Source of the DNA: an uncultured Helicobacteraceae bacterium | Lineage (GTDB): Bacteria; Campylobacterota; Campylobacteria; Campylobacterales; Helicobacteraceae | NCBI GenBank assembly: GCA_947588965.1 | Contig: CANQAN010000001.1 | Coordinates: 217,408-281,407, forward strand | Reading direction: 5' to 3' | Length of the DNA: 64,000 nt | In this document: positions 1 to 10,999 of the stretch, piece after piece | Position numbering within the stretch: the stretch's first letter is position 1 | Layout: each line of letters begins with the position of its first letter | Notes under the pieces: generated by a model | Told to the model about the DNA's origin: nothing | The model's database searches: none | What the model saw: only the letters and a program-made list of their open reading frames with translations | Program-made: the position numbers and the translations under genes

Positions 1-19
1 GGTTTAAATCATAAGGAAT

Positions 20-1483
20 TTAGGAATATTCAAGGATTCCTAATGCTTGATAGAGAGCGTGAGATTTGAGAAATTCTGCAATCTCAAGCTCTAAATTTTC
101 CTTTTGAGATTTTTTTGAATATTCTTTTGACACAAAATGCAGGAGGGATTGCACATCTCTTAATCCTTCCATAAATCCCTTCAGACACAGCCAAATCACC
201 TCATCAGTATGAATCCCACCGCCAATCAAAGATGAAGCAAGAAAGGATCTGTTGTTACACTCAAACAGATGTTTATTATAATCTTTTACACGAGCGCAAA
301 TCTCCTCACTTGGCGCATTTTGAATCGGATGCAAAATGCCCTGCGTCATCATCGCACAAATCATGGGCAGCAACATCTCTCCATCATAAGCTGTAGATTC
401 CGCTATCGCTCTCAATGTTTGAGGGCGATAGGAATCATCCGTGAAACATTTTAAGATTTTTGTGCAAATCTCACCGACGCCACCTTGAGGTGCAAGAAAA
501 TAAGCGGGTGATTTAACCAAAGCAAAGCCCATTGATAGCAACTTATCAAGCCTCTCTTGCTTTGAGAGTCTGTGATTCCCTTTGATAAAAATATCCATGC
601 GAAATAATTCATTAAGAAAATAATCCTTAAGTTGCTCTTTCAAAATAGGTTCAGAAACACTCTGCAAAAGAGCTTTTTCATCTGCATTAAAGGTGAGTTC
701 ATCAAAATACCAAGTCAATTTTGCACTTCCTGCAAATGTGCATTTGCACTCTTGCAAAAGATGCGCCATATCGCTGAAATAGCAACAATGCCAATCCTCA
801 TTAAAAAACTCATGTGAGAGATAGTTGATTGTACTTTTTTGCAATTCTTCTTGCATATTGAATGCAAGAGGGTTTTGCTGAATGTAAGCAGGATGTGTCG
901 CAAAGAATTCTTGCCCGAAAGCTAAGGATTGCTTGATTCTCTGCTCCTTGCTACCAACAACCCCCATTTCATAGAGTTTCAACAAATGTCGCAGGGCAAC
1001 TTTCCCATCCCAGCCCGGATAGCAATTATAGCTAATATACACGACACCACCAACCTCCAAACAATCTTTGATAATCTCCAAAATCACTTTTTGGTTCTTT
1101 GTGCTAATCCAACTCCAAACTCCATGCAAGACAATGTAGTCAAATTTGCATTTTTCTCTTTTGAGTCGCTTTTTGATTTGTTTGAAGCTCTCATCGGAAA
1201 TTTTCAAGTTTGCTTGTTTTGCATTCTTTTTGGCATAATAAAGATGTGCGGGAATAAAGTCATTCCCCACAAACTCCCCATCTCTTGTAACAGCATTAAG
1301 AATTAGGCTGTTCCCAAGCCCAAAGCCAAGCTCCAAATATCTTAGATTCCTCTCTCCCCCTAAAGATTCCCTTGTTTCTATCCCCGCCAATGTCAAACAA
1401 AAGTCTATCCACGAGGGATTGAGCGCACGATTAAAATCATTAACATATTCTATCTCTGTCGCATAGCCATTTGTCCAGCTCAT
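20..1483 (-). CDS. Class I SAM-dependent methyltransferase with C-terminal regulatory-type domain
   Basis: A 487-residue protein if translation starts at the ATG at 1483; a GTG lies one codon upstream. Residues about 48-60 carry the glycine-rich SAM-binding motif I (LELGFGLGNS), and the stretch around 115-150 (VLHGVWSWI, then YISYNCYPGW) matches the later strands of a Rossmann methyltransferase. The C-terminal half is long and helical. It resembles the regulatory domain found on large bacterial protein- or lipid-methyltransferase-like proteins rather than a small-molecule enzyme. The substrate cannot be read from the sequence. It is the last gene of a leftward block and follows serA with a gap of about 55 bases. 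Family assignment is fairly sure; function is unknown. Confidence 0.75.
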   Translation of the reverse strand: MSWTNGYATEIEYVNDFNRALNPSWIDFCLTLAGIETRESLGGERNLRYLELGFGLGNSLILNAVTRDGEFVGNDFIPAHLYYAKKNAKQANLKISDESFKQIKKRLKREKCKFDYIVLHGVWSWISTKNQKVILEIIKDCLEVGGVVYISYNCYPGWDGKVALRHLLKLYEMGVVGSKEQRIKQSLAFGQEFFATHPAYIQQNPLAFNMQEELQKSTINYLSHEFFNEDWHCCYFSDMAHLLQECKCTFAGSAKLTWYFDELTFNADEKALLQSVSEPILKEQLKDYFLNELFRMDIFIKGNHRLSKQERLDKLLSMGFALVKSPAYFLAPQGGVGEICTKILKCFTDDSYRPQTLRAIAESTAYDGEMLLPMICAMMTQGILHPIQNAPSEEICARVKDYNKHLFECNNRSFLASSLIGGGIHTDEVIWLCLKGFMEGLRDVQSLLHFVSKEYSKKSQKENLELEIAEFLKSHALYQALGILEYS

Positions 1484-1539
1484 CACCGCATCCCTTAATC
1501 ACTCTCCAGATTCTGCAAAAACAACGAATCTAAGGGATA

Positions 1540-3123
1540 TCAAAGCACAGCATATTTGATTGAAATGCATGCCTCTAAACTTGCCAACTCATCTAGGATA
1601 TTTTGAGAAATCGCACTATCAACGACAATCAATGCCAAAGCTTCTTTTCCATAGCGTCCCAAACGAAAATCTGCAATATTGATATTATGTTTTGCTAAAG
1701 TTGTCCCAATAAATCCAATCACACCGGGTGTGTCGTCATTTCTAAAGAGAATCATCTTGCCCTTTGGCTCAATGTCTAGGGCAAAATTATTGATATTCAC
1801 AATCTTAGGAGTGTTTTCATTAAACACAGTGCCACTCACGCTAAAAGTACCATTTTGTGTCAGCAAAGTCAATTTGATTTGATTTTTATAGATTCCGCAT
1901 GATTCTTTGCCCTCCAGCTTTACTTCAATCCCACGTTCTTTTGCAACATAGGGTGCATTGACATAATTCACCTTATCCCCAATGGTTGCGTTGAGAATCC
2001 CCACAAGCGCAAAGGTTGAAAGAGAAGGCAAATACTCTCTCACTTCCCCCTCTGCTTCAAGACTTACAGAACGTATCTCATCGCGATTGACTTGAATCGC
2101 AAAAAACGCCATTTTTTGCACAAGTTCCAAATAGGCTTTCATAAAATTTGGCAGTTCGTTTTCTTTAATAGGTAAATTGAGGGCATTAGGAAAACTGCTT
2201 CCTCGCGCGGCTTCAAGCGCGGCCTCGGCTGCTTGGATTGCAATTTTTTCTTGCGATTCTAAAGTGTTTGCGCCAATATGCGGAGTGACATAGAGATTCT
2301 TTAAATCCAGAAGTTTATTGTGAATTGCAGGTTCTTTTGTAAAAACATCAATCCCTGCCCAACGTATCTTTTTGGATTCTAAGGCCGCATAGAGCGCATC
2401 CTCACTATACAACCCCCCGCGTGCGCAGTTAATCAAAATCACACCCTCTTTCATTTTGCCAATCTCTTTAACATCGATCATATTAATGGTTTCTTTATTT
2501 TTAGGCGTGTGAATCGTGATAATATCACAGCTTAAAATGTCATCAAAATTTCTCGTGTATGTTACGCCAACATCCGTGGCTTTTGCGGGATTGATATAGG
2601 GATCATAAGTGATGACATCCATCTCAAAGGCTTTCATGCGCTTTCCAACACGGCTTCCGATATTACCAAAGCCGATGATTCCAAGCTTCTTGTCTTTTAG
2701 CTCTGTACCATACCAATCTTCGCGCTTCCATTTGCGATCATTTTTTAATTGTGCGTTAGCATCGGGAAAGTTACGAATCGCATTCAAAATATGTGCACAA
2801 GTCAATTCTACAGCGGCAATTGTGTTTGCCGTAGGGACATTCATCACCACAACGCCCCTCTTGCTAGAACTCTCAATATCAACATTATCCACACCCACGC
2901 CTGCACGGACAATAGCGCGAAGTTTTGGGCAATGCTCTAAGAAATCCTCATCAACCTCTGTTGAACTCCTCGTGATAGTAACATCTGCTTTGTGCAACTC
3001 TTTTTTCAACTCATCTTTTGGAAGATGTGCGAGATTCAACACCTCAACTTCTGTGTCTTTTTCTAGTAAATCCAAACCACTTTGATGAATGTGATCGCAA
3101 ACAATAATCGTATATTTTGACAT
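1540..3123 (-). CDS. serA: D-3-phosphoglycerate dehydrogenase
   Basis: Catalyses NAD-dependent oxidation of 3-phosphoglycerate, the first step of serine synthesis. The roughly 527-residue length fits the long (type I) SerA. The NAD-binding loop is GFGNIG near residue 150, the active-site arginine lies in NCARGG, and the catalytic histidine lies in PHIGAN. After the catalytic core come the intervening (ASB) domain and a C-terminal ACT domain (beginning near MILFRNDDTPG), the usual site of serine sensing. I chose the ATG at 3123 (MSKYTII) because GGAGAG sits about 5 bases upstream; the frame stays open 4 codons further. It is directly followed upstream by a small membrane-protein gene, so the two are probably cotranscribed with rpsA. 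Confidence 0.95.
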   Translation of the reverse strand: MSKYTIIVCDHIHQSGLDLLEKDTEVEVLNLAHLPKDELKKELHKADVTITRSSTEVDEDFLEHCPKLRAIVRAGVGVDNVDIESSSKRGVVVMNVPTANTIAAVELTCAHILNAIRNFPDANAQLKNDRKWKREDWYGTELKDKKLGIIGFGNIGSRVGKRMKAFEMDVITYDPYINPAKATDVGVTYTRNFDDILSCDIITIHTPKNKETINMIDVKEIGKMKEGVILINCARGGLYSEDALYAALESKKIRWAGIDVFTKEPAIHNKLLDLKNLYVTPHIGANTLESQEKIAIQAAEAALEAARGSSFPNALNLPIKENELPNFMKAYLELVQKMAFFAIQVNRDEIRSVSLEAEGEVREYLPSLSTFALVGILNATIGDKVNYVNAPYVAKERGIEVKLEGKESCGIYKNQIKLTLLTQNGTFSVSGTVFNENTPKIVNINNFALDIEPKGKMILFRNDDTPGVIGFIGTTLAKHNINIADFRLGRYGKEALALIVVDSAISQNILDELASLEACISIKYAVL

Positions 3124-3135
3124 GTGTCTCTCCAT

Positions 3136-3618
3136 TTAAGCTTTTGATAAAGTATAGTCAATCTCATAATGCCTCAACTGCTCTAAAACACTGCGCAAAT
3201 AATTCTCATCTTCTGTTGCAACAACCAGCCATATGTTTTCGCCAATTTTGTAATAGGAATATTCTATCTTATTGGCTGTGAATACCTGATTGATACAAAA
3301 AAATTGATAATCGTTAATCACTCCAACAGAAATTCTAAAAACCTCTTTGGAGCTTTTCTTTAGTGCATCGGCATAGAGCAATCTCACCTGCAATTCAGAA
3401 GCAGGATAGATAAATTCCCTTGCATCCTGCCCAGAAAGTCTATCCAACCATCCCGAAGAGAGAGATTCAAGCTGACTCTCACTCGGTTGCGCGAGTTCAT
3501 AGGGGCTAATCTTTGGCAGTGAGTAGAAATTTATTGCTCCAATGTAATCGCGAATCAGCACAAAAAATAAAATACAAGTGAAAAGCGAAAAAATCCCCAA
3601 CAACATTCTTGCTTGCAT
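3136..3618 (-). CDS. Small single-span membrane protein, unknown function
   Basis: A 160-residue protein with one N-terminal hydrophobic segment (about residues 4-24, ending before DYIGAIN) and a soluble remainder, so probably anchored in the inner membrane with its bulk in the periplasm. No catalytic motif is visible. It lies between rpsA and serA with gaps of about 12-15 bases, the same position as a conserved hypothetical gene I recall from H. pylori. Cotranscription is likely; a role cannot be assigned. Confidence 0.7.
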   Translation of the reverse strand: MQARMLLGIFSLFTCILFFVLIRDYIGAINFYSLPKISPYELAQPSESQLESLSSGWLDRLSGQDAREFIYPASELQVRLLYADALKKSSKEVFRISVGVINDYQFFCINQVFTANKIEYSYYKIGENIWLVVATEDENYLRSVLEQLRHYEIDYTLSKA

Positions 3619-3632
3619 AGCTCTACTTCAAA

Positions 3633-5315
3633 TTATGAAATTTGCCCCTTAATGATGTCTCCTAAAGTCATCTTATCATTAGCGTTGCTATTAAAATTCT
3701 TTAGATTTGCCTTTTCTTTCTGTCTCTCCAGACGTCTTATGGAGACACGGATTCTGTTATTATGCGCATCAATCAAAGAAATTGCCCCATTGATTTTGTC
3801 TCCGATTTTTATTTCTTCTTTTTTAAGGGGTGCTAAGTCCTCATTGCGTATCAAAGCATCCATCTCATCATCAATCTTAATGAATACGCCAAAATCCTTA
3901 ATGTCTCTCACAACTCCACTGACATTATCATCAACAGAATATTTCTTAGCAAACTCACTTACAGGAGATTCAATCAAGCCCTTACGCGTGAGAGAGACAC
4001 GTTCCTTTTGCGTGTCAATCTTAGCAATCTTAACCTCAACAACATCGCCAATTTTCATTAAGTCCTTACATTTTTCATTTTTATTCCAATAAGCATCTTC
4101 ATTATGCAAGAGCCCATCGATTCCATCAAGCTTAATGAATGCGCCAAAATCTGTCAAGGTCGCGACAGTCCCTTTTAGAATCTCACCTTCTTTGTGTTTT
4201 TTCGCAAACTGTGCAAAAGGTTTCTCTAATAACTTTTTCAAAGAAACTCTCAAGCGTCTATCCTTAGGGCTAATCTCGATCACTTCCACATCAATTTCTT
4301 GCCCAACTTTCAAAAAATCCCCCGGGTTTTGAATATTTTTATCCCAAGAAATCTCCGAAATATGCAAGAATCCCTCAATGTCATTACCCAAATCCACAAA
4401 CACACCATAAGGCTCAATATTGCTCACAACCACCTTAATTGCGTCTCCCACTTCCAACTCATTTTCAATTTCTTTCCAAGGATTTTCCGCCGTTGCCTTA
4501 ATGGATAACGCAAAGCGACGTTTGTCTTTGTCGTATTTTAAGACTTTGATAGGAACCACATCGTTTTCTTTATAGAGTTTAGAGGGATTCACAGGTCCTC
4601 TGTGGCTGATCTCTGTATAATGCACAAGCCCCTCCACACCATTAACATCAACAAAGATTCCAAAACTCGTGATTTTCTTAACCTTGCCCTCTAAGATTCC
4701 CTCCTCTTTTAAGAGGCTCTCAATGGCGTCTTTTTTGACGGTATTTTCTAGCTCAAAGAGACGTTTTCTAGAGATCACAATGCTGTCTTCATCGGGCTTC
4801 ACATTCACAATGCAAGCCTTGATTCTCTTGCCCTCTACCTTGCTAGAATCCTTGAAAGCCGACGCAAACTTTGGCATAAAAAACTCAACATCACCGCTCT
4901 CTACGATATATCCACCCTTATTGCGTCTTGTTACAACGCCCTCTATCACCTTGTCTTTATAATCTTCTCCTAATTCTTTAATGTATTCTCGTATCTTTTC
5001 CCTGCGAATCGCCTTTTTATAAGAAACAATCGGGGATTCATTGCGCCTTCCTGTAATGACGATGGGCAATGTGTCTCCAACTTGAAACAACAAGCCGCCT
5101 TGCGCATCTTGAATCTCATCAAGCCCGATAAAACCCTCTTTTTTTTCACCGGGAAGTGCGATAATCACTTGATTGTTTTCTATTGCGACTATTTTTCCTT
5201 CAGAAAGACTCTCACTTTCTCTTTTTTCAAACTGCTCAAACATTGAAGCAAAGTCTTCATTTTCGTCAATGACAATCTTTTCTAACTCTTGTGAACTAAT
5301 TCCTACCACAGCCAT
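3633..5315 (-). CDS. rpsA: 30S ribosomal protein S1
   Basis: The RNA-binding ribosomal protein that helps recruit mRNA to the 30S subunit. The protein has 560 residues and shows repeated S1 (OB-fold) modules; typical module signatures include GIFVDVNGVEGLVH, GVFVDLGNDIEGFLH, GAFIKLDGIDGLLH and GVFIKIDDEMDALI. This is the usual six-domain length for the phylum. The acidic N-terminus (ELEKIVIDENEDFASMF) is the 30S-docking region. It is followed by the small membrane protein and serA in the same direction, and preceded by ispH after about 60 bases, so it may have its own promoter in that gap. Confidence 0.96.
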   Translation of the reverse strand: MAVVGISSQELEKIVIDENEDFASMFEQFEKRESESLSEGKIVAIENNQVIIALPGEKKEGFIGLDEIQDAQGGLLFQVGDTLPIVITGRRNESPIVSYKKAIRREKIREYIKELGEDYKDKVIEGVVTRRNKGGYIVESGDVEFFMPKFASAFKDSSKVEGKRIKACIVNVKPDEDSIVISRKRLFELENTVKKDAIESLLKEEGILEGKVKKITSFGIFVDVNGVEGLVHYTEISHRGPVNPSKLYKENDVVPIKVLKYDKDKRRFALSIKATAENPWKEIENELEVGDAIKVVVSNIEPYGVFVDLGNDIEGFLHISEISWDKNIQNPGDFLKVGQEIDVEVIEISPKDRRLRVSLKKLLEKPFAQFAKKHKEGEILKGTVATLTDFGAFIKLDGIDGLLHNEDAYWNKNEKCKDLMKIGDVVEVKIAKIDTQKERVSLTRKGLIESPVSEFAKKYSVDDNVSGVVRDIKDFGVFIKIDDEMDALIRNEDLAPLKKEEIKIGDKINGAISLIDAHNNRIRVSIRRLERQKEKANLKNFNSNANDKMTLGDIIKGQIS

Positions 5316-5377
5316 CTGTACCCTTTAAAAATAAAATCTTGCAATCCTACCAAAAATAGCCTTTTAAAAGTATAAAA

Positions 5378-6202
5378 CTAATATTTTTCAATCGTTTTTA
5401 CAACTTCATCAATAATCCAATTTGGCGTGGAAGCACCCGCTGTTACCCCACAAAGCTTTTTATTAGAAAACCAAGCAGGATTCAACTCCGAAAAATCCTC
5501 AATTAAATAGCAATCTTTGCAGGATTCCATAGAAATCTCATAGAGCTGCTTTGTATTAGAAGAATTCTTCCCTCCGACAATCACCATAACATCAACCTCT
5601 TTTGCCAAATTCCTTGCGGAATCTTGATTATCAAATGTCGCATTGCAAATCGTATTAAACACTCTGCATTCTGAACATCGGCTGATGAGATAATTTGCAA
5701 TCTCCAAAAAAGAATTAATATTTTTTGTCGTTTGAGAGACAAGAGCGACTTTATCGGAGATTTTTGAGCCTTTGAGAGATTCCAACCCATCAACAACGAG
5801 CGAATCATTGCTGCAATAACTCATAACTCCCTTAACCTCTGGATGCTTTATATCCCCAAAAATGACAATTTGATAGCCTTTTGCACTCATTTTTTCACAA
5901 ATTTTCTGTGGCTTTGTCACAAATGGGCAAGTCGCATCGGTGATGTGCGATGTCTTTTGCTTGAGATTCTGTAAATCCTGCTTTGGGATTCCATGTGTGC
6001 GGATAATCACTTCCGCATCTTGCGGGATTGCTTGAATGTCTTCATTGACAATCACATTGAAATTATCCCTCAAGCGATTGATTTCTTTTGTATTATGAAT
6101 CAAAGGACCAAGCGTGATTCCATTTTGCTTTTGTTCCGCTAAGGCAATAGCCCTCTTCACTCCAAAGCAAAATCCGTAATTTTTCGCTAATTTAACACGC
6201 AT
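5378..6202 (-). CDS. ispH: 4-hydroxy-3-methylbut-2-enyl diphosphate reductase
   Basis: The last enzyme of the MEP isoprenoid pathway; it converts HMBPP to IPP and DMAPP using an iron-sulfur cluster. The protein has 274 residues. The three cluster cysteines are visible in the conserved contexts YGFCFGVKRA (Cys12), DATCPFVT and TICNATFDNQ. The TxxxS/N-type substrate residues (GKNSSNTKQL) and the C-terminal GVTAGASTPNW motif are also present. The gene begins one base after the aroA stop, so it is translationally close-coupled to aroA in the pheS-pheT-aroA-ispH-rpsA block. Confidence 0.96.
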   Translation of the reverse strand: MRVKLAKNYGFCFGVKRAIALAEQKQNGITLGPLIHNTKEINRLRDNFNVIVNEDIQAIPQDAEVIIRTHGIPKQDLQNLKQKTSHITDATCPFVTKPQKICEKMSAKGYQIVIFGDIKHPEVKGVMSYCSNDSLVVDGLESLKGSKISDKVALVSQTTKNINSFLEIANYLISRCSECRVFNTICNATFDNQDSARNLAKEVDVMVIVGGKNSSNTKQLYEISMESCKDCYLIEDFSELNPAWFSNKKLCGVTAGASTPNWIIDEVVKTIEKY

Positions 6203-7504
6203 CTACAGCCTTTTAATATTTGTAATTGTCTCTAAAATCTCTAAAAAATTAGGGAAAGAGACATTGATGTATTCTGCATTTTTAATGAGCATTCCGCATT
6301 TAAGCCCTGCAATAGCAAAACTCATAGCAATCCTATGATCGCCAAAGCTCTCAACACAAGCCTTTTTCATCACGCCTCCCTCAATCATAAATCCATCTTC
6401 TAATTCTTCTGCTTTGATGCCACACAGCCTTAGATTCTGCACGACTGCGCTAATGCGATCCGTCTCTTTGACCCTCAATTCCTTTGCGTTTTTGACATAA
6501 CTTACACCCTTAGCACAAGCCATTGCAATAGCTAATGCTGGAATCTCATCAATCAACCACGAAATTTTTGCGCTCAATTCTATCGCGCACAACTCCTTAG
6601 GTGCGCTAATAGCTATATCACCGATACTCTCATAAGTTTTGGAATGCTCTTTATATTCTATTTTAACACCCATTTTTTCTAGGATTCTAAAAGCCTCTAT
6701 ACGCGTAGGATTCAGCAGTACATTCCGCAACGTCCCTTGCGCACAAGGCGTGATAGCAATCGCAACAGCGAAGAAAAAGGCACTTGATGGATCAGCTGGA
6801 ATCTCTAAATGTAGAGGCTTTAAGGGTTGTTTGAGGGGTTTTATATGAATTTGCACAGCACCATAATCAAGCGTTTTTGTCTCTATCTCCGCACCCATTC
6901 CTCTTAGCATTCTCTCACTATGATCGCGACTCAATTCGGGCTCACAATATTGACTCTCTCCTTTTGCGAAGAGCGCACTAAGCAACATCGCAGACTTCAC
7001 TTGCGCACTTGGAATCTTGCTTGTATAATTAAAGCTCTTTAACAGAGGATTCCCAAGCACAACTAAAGGCGCGAGATTCCCATTCTCGCGTCCTAAAATC
7101 TCTGCTCCAATGCTCCGCAAGGGATCCACAACGCGCTTCATAGGACGCTCATTGAGATATTGATCTCCACTTAAGACAAACATTCCCTTTTGCGCACTCA
7201 AAAGTCCCAAATAAAGCCGAATCGCAGTTCCTGCATTGCCACAATACAAAATCGTCTTTGGCTCCAAAATCGTCTTTGGCGGACTTAGATGATATTCTCC
7301 CGCTTCCTTTTGCACAACCAAACCCAATTTTTTAGCAATCTCTAGGGAATCTAATGTATCCTCTCCCTCTAGATAATTGCGCACAACGCTTGTCTCTTTG
7401 CTTAAGAGCGCAAAAATCGCGCAACGATGCGAGATGGATTTGTCCGCTGCAATCTTGTCCGTATCAAGCTTAAAAGCCTGTGCACTATGCACTTCTAGCT
7501 TCAT
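6203..7504 (-). CDS. aroA: 3-phosphoshikimate 1-carboxyvinyltransferase (EPSP synthase)
   Basis: Joins shikimate-3-phosphate and phosphoenolpyruvate in the shikimate pathway. The protein has 433 residues, normal for the family. The N-terminal substrate loop DKSISHR (Lys-Ser near residue 22), the glycine-rich YCGNAGTAIRL loop and the SAQVKSA segment are all present, as are the late LRVKETDR and FGDHRIAMSF motifs. The start ATG overlaps the pheT stop by 4 bases (ATGA), indicating coupled translation. Confidence 0.96.
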   Translation of the reverse strand: MKLEVHSAQAFKLDTDKIAADKSISHRCAIFALLSKETSVVRNYLEGEDTLDSLEIAKKLGLVVQKEAGEYHLSPPKTILEPKTILYCGNAGTAIRLYLGLLSAQKGMFVLSGDQYLNERPMKRVVDPLRSIGAEILGRENGNLAPLVVLGNPLLKSFNYTSKIPSAQVKSAMLLSALFAKGESQYCEPELSRDHSERMLRGMGAEIETKTLDYGAVQIHIKPLKQPLKPLHLEIPADPSSAFFFAVAIAITPCAQGTLRNVLLNPTRIEAFRILEKMGVKIEYKEHSKTYESIGDIAISAPKELCAIELSAKISWLIDEIPALAIAMACAKGVSYVKNAKELRVKETDRISAVVQNLRLCGIKAEELEDGFMIEGGVMKKACVESFGDHRIAMSFAIAGLKCGMLIKNAEYINVSFPNFLEILETITNIKRL

Positions 7505-9882
7505 CGCAATTCCACCGCAAATTCTTTTTTCAGCGATTCTAACACTGATTCCATCGCCTCATTAATGTCCTTCTCCTCCAACGTTTTTACATCTGATTGC
7601 AATTCAAAACGTAGCGTTAAGCTCACTTTGTCCCCCAAAGATTCATCTCTAAAAATATCAAGAGGATAAAAATGTGTGATATTTGGAATCGCTAGGGATT
7701 TAATGAGCTTTTTCACCCTCAAATACGCAATGTCTTTGTTTAAGACAACACTCAAGTCGCGCTGTACTTTTTGAAATTTAGAGTGCATTTTCACATGCGG
7801 GATTTTTTGTTCTAATTGATCCACACACACCTCACAGAGATAGGTCGTACTCAAATCAAACTCCTCTGCAACTTGCGGATGCAATGTCGCAAGGATTCCG
7901 ATATTTTTGCCATGTTGTATAATTTTTGCGCATTGCCCATTGTGGAATAGCGCAAGAGGTTTTTCAAGCGATTCTAAAGAAAACTCTCCCAAAATTCGTG
8001 AAATCCTCTCACAAAAATCAAAAAATCCTCCACGCAATCCTTTGGGATGCGGGTAACGTTCCTCCATCGCAAGTCCGCTTTGAATGAGAGCCATGTGCGT
8101 TGTTTGTGTGCGTTTAGTATCATAGACTTCACCAATCTCAAACAAACTCATAGCATTAAAGCCATTATTAGAATTCCTCTTTGCAGCCCTTAATAAACCA
8201 AGCAACAATGTCGTGCGCAGAGTGTTAAGCTCTTGTGTGATAGGATTTGCAATCTCTAGCTCATCCTTTAGCGTCTCAAAGCCATATTTTTGCAACATTT
8301 CTTTTTCTTCAAAAACAAAATGCACAACTTCGCTAAAGCCTAAACTCACGGACTTTTGTGCAAGATGGCGCCTGAAAAAATATGCTTGATATGCATCCTC
8401 TCCGTGCTGATTTTTTTGTATAAAATGCAAGGGGGTACTGCTAATGCGATCAATCCCATAAAATCGTATAATCTCCTCCACAACATCTTGAAATCCGGTA
8501 ATATCATGGCGATACAGCGGTGACGTAGCAATAATGAGATTCGTATCGGCAGGAATCTCTACCTCAAACCCCAGCGCCCTTAGCAGATTTATAACCTGTA
8601 ATTTTTCTAATGCAACACCCATCACGCGCTCCATAAGCGTGACATCAACAACTATTGGCTCTTTTTCTGGCAATTCAATGAGCTCTTGAGAATCTGTATA
8701 GAGAACCCCATCTTTTCCTAAAAGCAATTCTACCAAAATGGACAACCCACTCTCTAAGTCGGGATTGCTCCCCCTAGATGCCCTTTGGAATACTCTTGTA
8801 TCCACTTGTGCTTTTGCCTCTTTGACCTTTTGAGAAATGATATCTGGCGGAATGTAACTTGCCTCCAAGACGACAAACTCCCTTTCTTGTATCTCTATTT
8901 CTTCGGATACACAGAGGCTTACGCCGATTGTAGAGAGCTTTTTGTCGCCATAATAAACACTCTCCAATCCTTGCGCGTCCTTTTTGAGTGTCAAAATGAC
9001 CTTTTGATTGTCAAGTTGGCAAAAATTCTGCGGATAAGCATTAAGAAGTACTCCACTCATTAATGTACTGAAGCTCAAGGCATCTTTGAGCCATTTTTGC
9101 GTGAGGGATTCATTATAGGACAAAAGTAGATTCACAAACAGTGGCAAGACGCAAGATGTGGATTCTATGACCCTAAACTTCAAAGAAGCATTATGCTTCT
9201 CTGTTGCCACAATCTGCAGGACACAACCCACTCCGGGCGCATTTTGTGGATTGACAGAATCTGATTGCTCACAGCAATCCCTCACTCCATGAAAATCTCT
9301 CTGCTCCAACCCAAACGCGACACTCAAATCCCTAGCCACACCGATTAAACTCATGCAATCCCCACGATTAGGCGTAATAGAGATTTCATACACTTCATCA
9401 TTAAACAAAGCATATTCACGCAATTCGCGACCTATTTCTAATGCACCGCCAATACTCTCATCCAATTCAACGATTCCATGATTGACTGCGGGGAATCCTA
9501 ATTCTGTGGTTGAGCACAGCATTCCGCAGCTCTCCACACCTCTAAGCACAGCCTTTTGAATGCGTATTTCTGGTAATTGCGCTCCCTCTAGCGCAACAGC
9601 AACATAGATCCCCGCTCGTGCATTGGGTGCGCCACAGACGATTTGTCGTGTCTCATAGGAATCTGCGCTTCCTCCAATCGCAACTTGACAGACGTTAAGT
9701 TTTGTGGCATCGGGATGTTTTTGACATTCTAGTATTTTGCCCACCACGACTTTTTTAGGGGCGACAATTTTCCTAAAGGATTCCACCTCTAAGCCGATTT
9801 GATTGAGTGTGCGACAAATCTCATCGCTTGAAATATTTTCTAAGGATAATAATTGATTCAAAATGCTACGTGTAAAAATCAT
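7501..9882 (-). CDS. pheT: Phenylalanine--tRNA ligase beta subunit
   Basis: The large subunit of the heterotetrameric phenylalanyl-tRNA synthetase, carrying the tRNA-binding and editing domains. The protein has 793 residues. The N-terminal tRNA-binding OB domain is visible ([22 protein letters not shown], about residues 44-65, broken here only for description), followed by the B3/B4 editing region with SITPNRGDC. The C-terminal ferredoxin-like anticodon-binding domain is near [13 protein letters not shown]. It overlaps pheS upstream and aroA downstream by 4 bases each. Confidence 0.96.
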   Translation of the reverse strand: MIFTRSILNQLLSLENISSDEICRTLNQIGLEVESFRKIVAPKKVVVGKILECQKHPDATKLNVCQVAIGGSADSYETRQIVCGAPNARAGIYVAVALEGAQLPEIRIQKAVLRGVESCGMLCSTTELGFPAVNHGIVELDESIGGALEIGRELREYALFNDEVYEISITPNRGDCMSLIGVARDLSVAFGLEQRDFHGVRDCCEQSDSVNPQNAPGVGCVLQIVATEKHNASLKFRVIESTSCVLPLFVNLLLSYNESLTQKWLKDALSFSTLMSGVLLNAYPQNFCQLDNQKVILTLKKDAQGLESVYYGDKKLSTIGVSLCVSEEIEIQEREFVVLEASYIPPDIISQKVKEAKAQVDTRVFQRASRGSNPDLESGLSILVELLLGKDGVLYTDSQELIELPEKEPIVVDVTLMERVMGVALEKLQVINLLRALGFEVEIPADTNLIIATSPLYRHDITGFQDVVEEIIRFYGIDRISSTPLHFIQKNQHGEDAYQAYFFRRHLAQKSVSLGFSEVVHFVFEEKEMLQKYGFETLKDELEIANPITQELNTLRTTLLLGLLRAAKRNSNNGFNAMSLFEIGEVYDTKRTQTTHMALIQSGLAMEERYPHPKGLRGGFFDFCERISRILGEFSLESLEKPLALFHNGQCAKIIQHGKNIGILATLHPQVAEEFDLSTTYLCEVCVDQLEQKIPHVKMHSKFQKVQRDLSVVLNKDIAYLRVKKLIKSLAIPNITHFYPLDIFRDESLGDKVSLTLRFELQSDVKTLEEKDINEAMESVLESLKKEFAVELR

Positions 9883-10901
9883 TTAAACTGCTCCAAAATT
9901 CTCAAATCACTCTCAAAAAATGCACGTAAATCTGGCACTCCATAAGTCAGCATCGCAAATCTCTCCACACCAAGCCCGAAGGCATAACCACTCACATCGC
10001 TGTATCCCACAGCCCTAAAGACATTATCATCAACCACACCACATCCGAGAACTTCAAGCCACCCCGTGTGTGAGCAGACACGACATCCCTGCCCCTTGCA
10101 AAAAATACAACTCATATCCACTTCTGCACTTGGCTCTGTGAAAGGAAAGAAACTTGAGCGGAAGCGCACCTTCACATCGCCAAACATTGCCTTAAGAAAA
10201 TCCTCCAAAATGAACTTCAAATGCGCAAAACTCACAGAATCCTTTCCATTCTCAACCACTAAACCCTCAACTTGATGAAACATGGGCGTGTGTGTCAAAT
10301 CATAATCACAACGAAAAACATTCCCCGGACAAATCATACGAATCGGAGGCTTTTGTGATTCCATTGTGCGAATCTGAACGGGTGAAGTGTGTGTGCGCAG
10401 CAACTTTCCATCTTTAAAATAAAATGTGTCTTGCATATCGCGCGCAGGGTGATATTGAGGGATATTTAAGGCTTCAAAATTATGAAAATCATCCTCTACC
10501 AAAGGACCCATTTGTAAGGAAAAATTCATGCCAACAAAATACTCTACAATTCTATCTAACATCAGCATAACAGGATGATTGGCGCCCTTTTGATAACTAG
10601 CATTAAACAGGCTCACATCAATTTTTTCTGCATTCAATTTCACTTGCAATTCTTTAAGATTCAATTCTTCTTTTTTGTCAGCTAGAGCCTTTTCAAAGCG
10701 CATTTTAAGGTCATTAAGCTCTTTTGCGAGACCCTTTCTCTCCTCTTCTTTGCAATTTTTTAATTCCACAAAACGTGCCGTCAAACTTCCCTTTTTCCCG
10801 ATGACTAAGACACGAATCTCTTCTAATTCCGCAGTTGTTTGTGCATTTTCAATCTTAGAAAATATCTCTTCCATAGCCTTATATCTCCTAGAATTTTGCA
10901 A
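9879..10901 (-). CDS. pheS: Phenylalanine--tRNA ligase alpha subunit
   Basis: The catalytic subunit that activates phenylalanine and charges tRNA-Phe. The protein has 340 residues, with an N-terminal coiled-coil arm (about residues 1-90) that grips tRNA. A class II synthetase core follows: [11 protein letters not shown] (motif 2 region), [12 protein letters not shown], and the motif 3 sequence [10 protein letters not shown] near the end. It is the first gene of the leftward block and is divergent from the HIT-family gene across about 100 bases that must hold both promoters. Confidence 0.96.
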   Translation of the reverse strand: MQNSRRYKAMEEIFSKIENAQTTAELEEIRVLVIGKKGSLTARFVELKNCKEEERKGLAKELNDLKMRFEKALADKKEELNLKELQVKLNAEKIDVSLFNASYQKGANHPVMLMLDRIVEYFVGMNFSLQMGPLVEDDFHNFEALNIPQYHPARDMQDTFYFKDGKLLRTHTSPVQIRTMESQKPPIRMICPGNVFRCDYDLTHTPMFHQVEGLVVENGKDSVSFAHLKFILEDFLKAMFGDVKVRFRSSFFPFTEPSAEVDMSCIFCKGQGCRVCSHTGWLEVLGCGVVDDNVFRAVGYSDVSGYAFGLGVERFAMLTYGVPDLRAFFESDLRILEQFK

Positions 10902-10965
10902 ACATTTTATAACATCTTTTTAAATTTACTCCGCTTAATGCTACACAAAATTCCATTAAATTAGG

Positions 10966-10971
10966 TAAAAT
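10966..10971 (+). promoter_or_regulatory. Candidate -10 box for the HIT/YciI pair
   Basis: TAAAAT lies about 7 bases before a plausible start site in the pheS/HIT intergenic region. It sits in a T/A-rich context with no clear -35, which is usual for Helicobacter sigma80 promoters. Confidence 0.35.
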
Positions 10972-10999
10972 TCTAAAAATTAATTTCAAAAGGATGTCC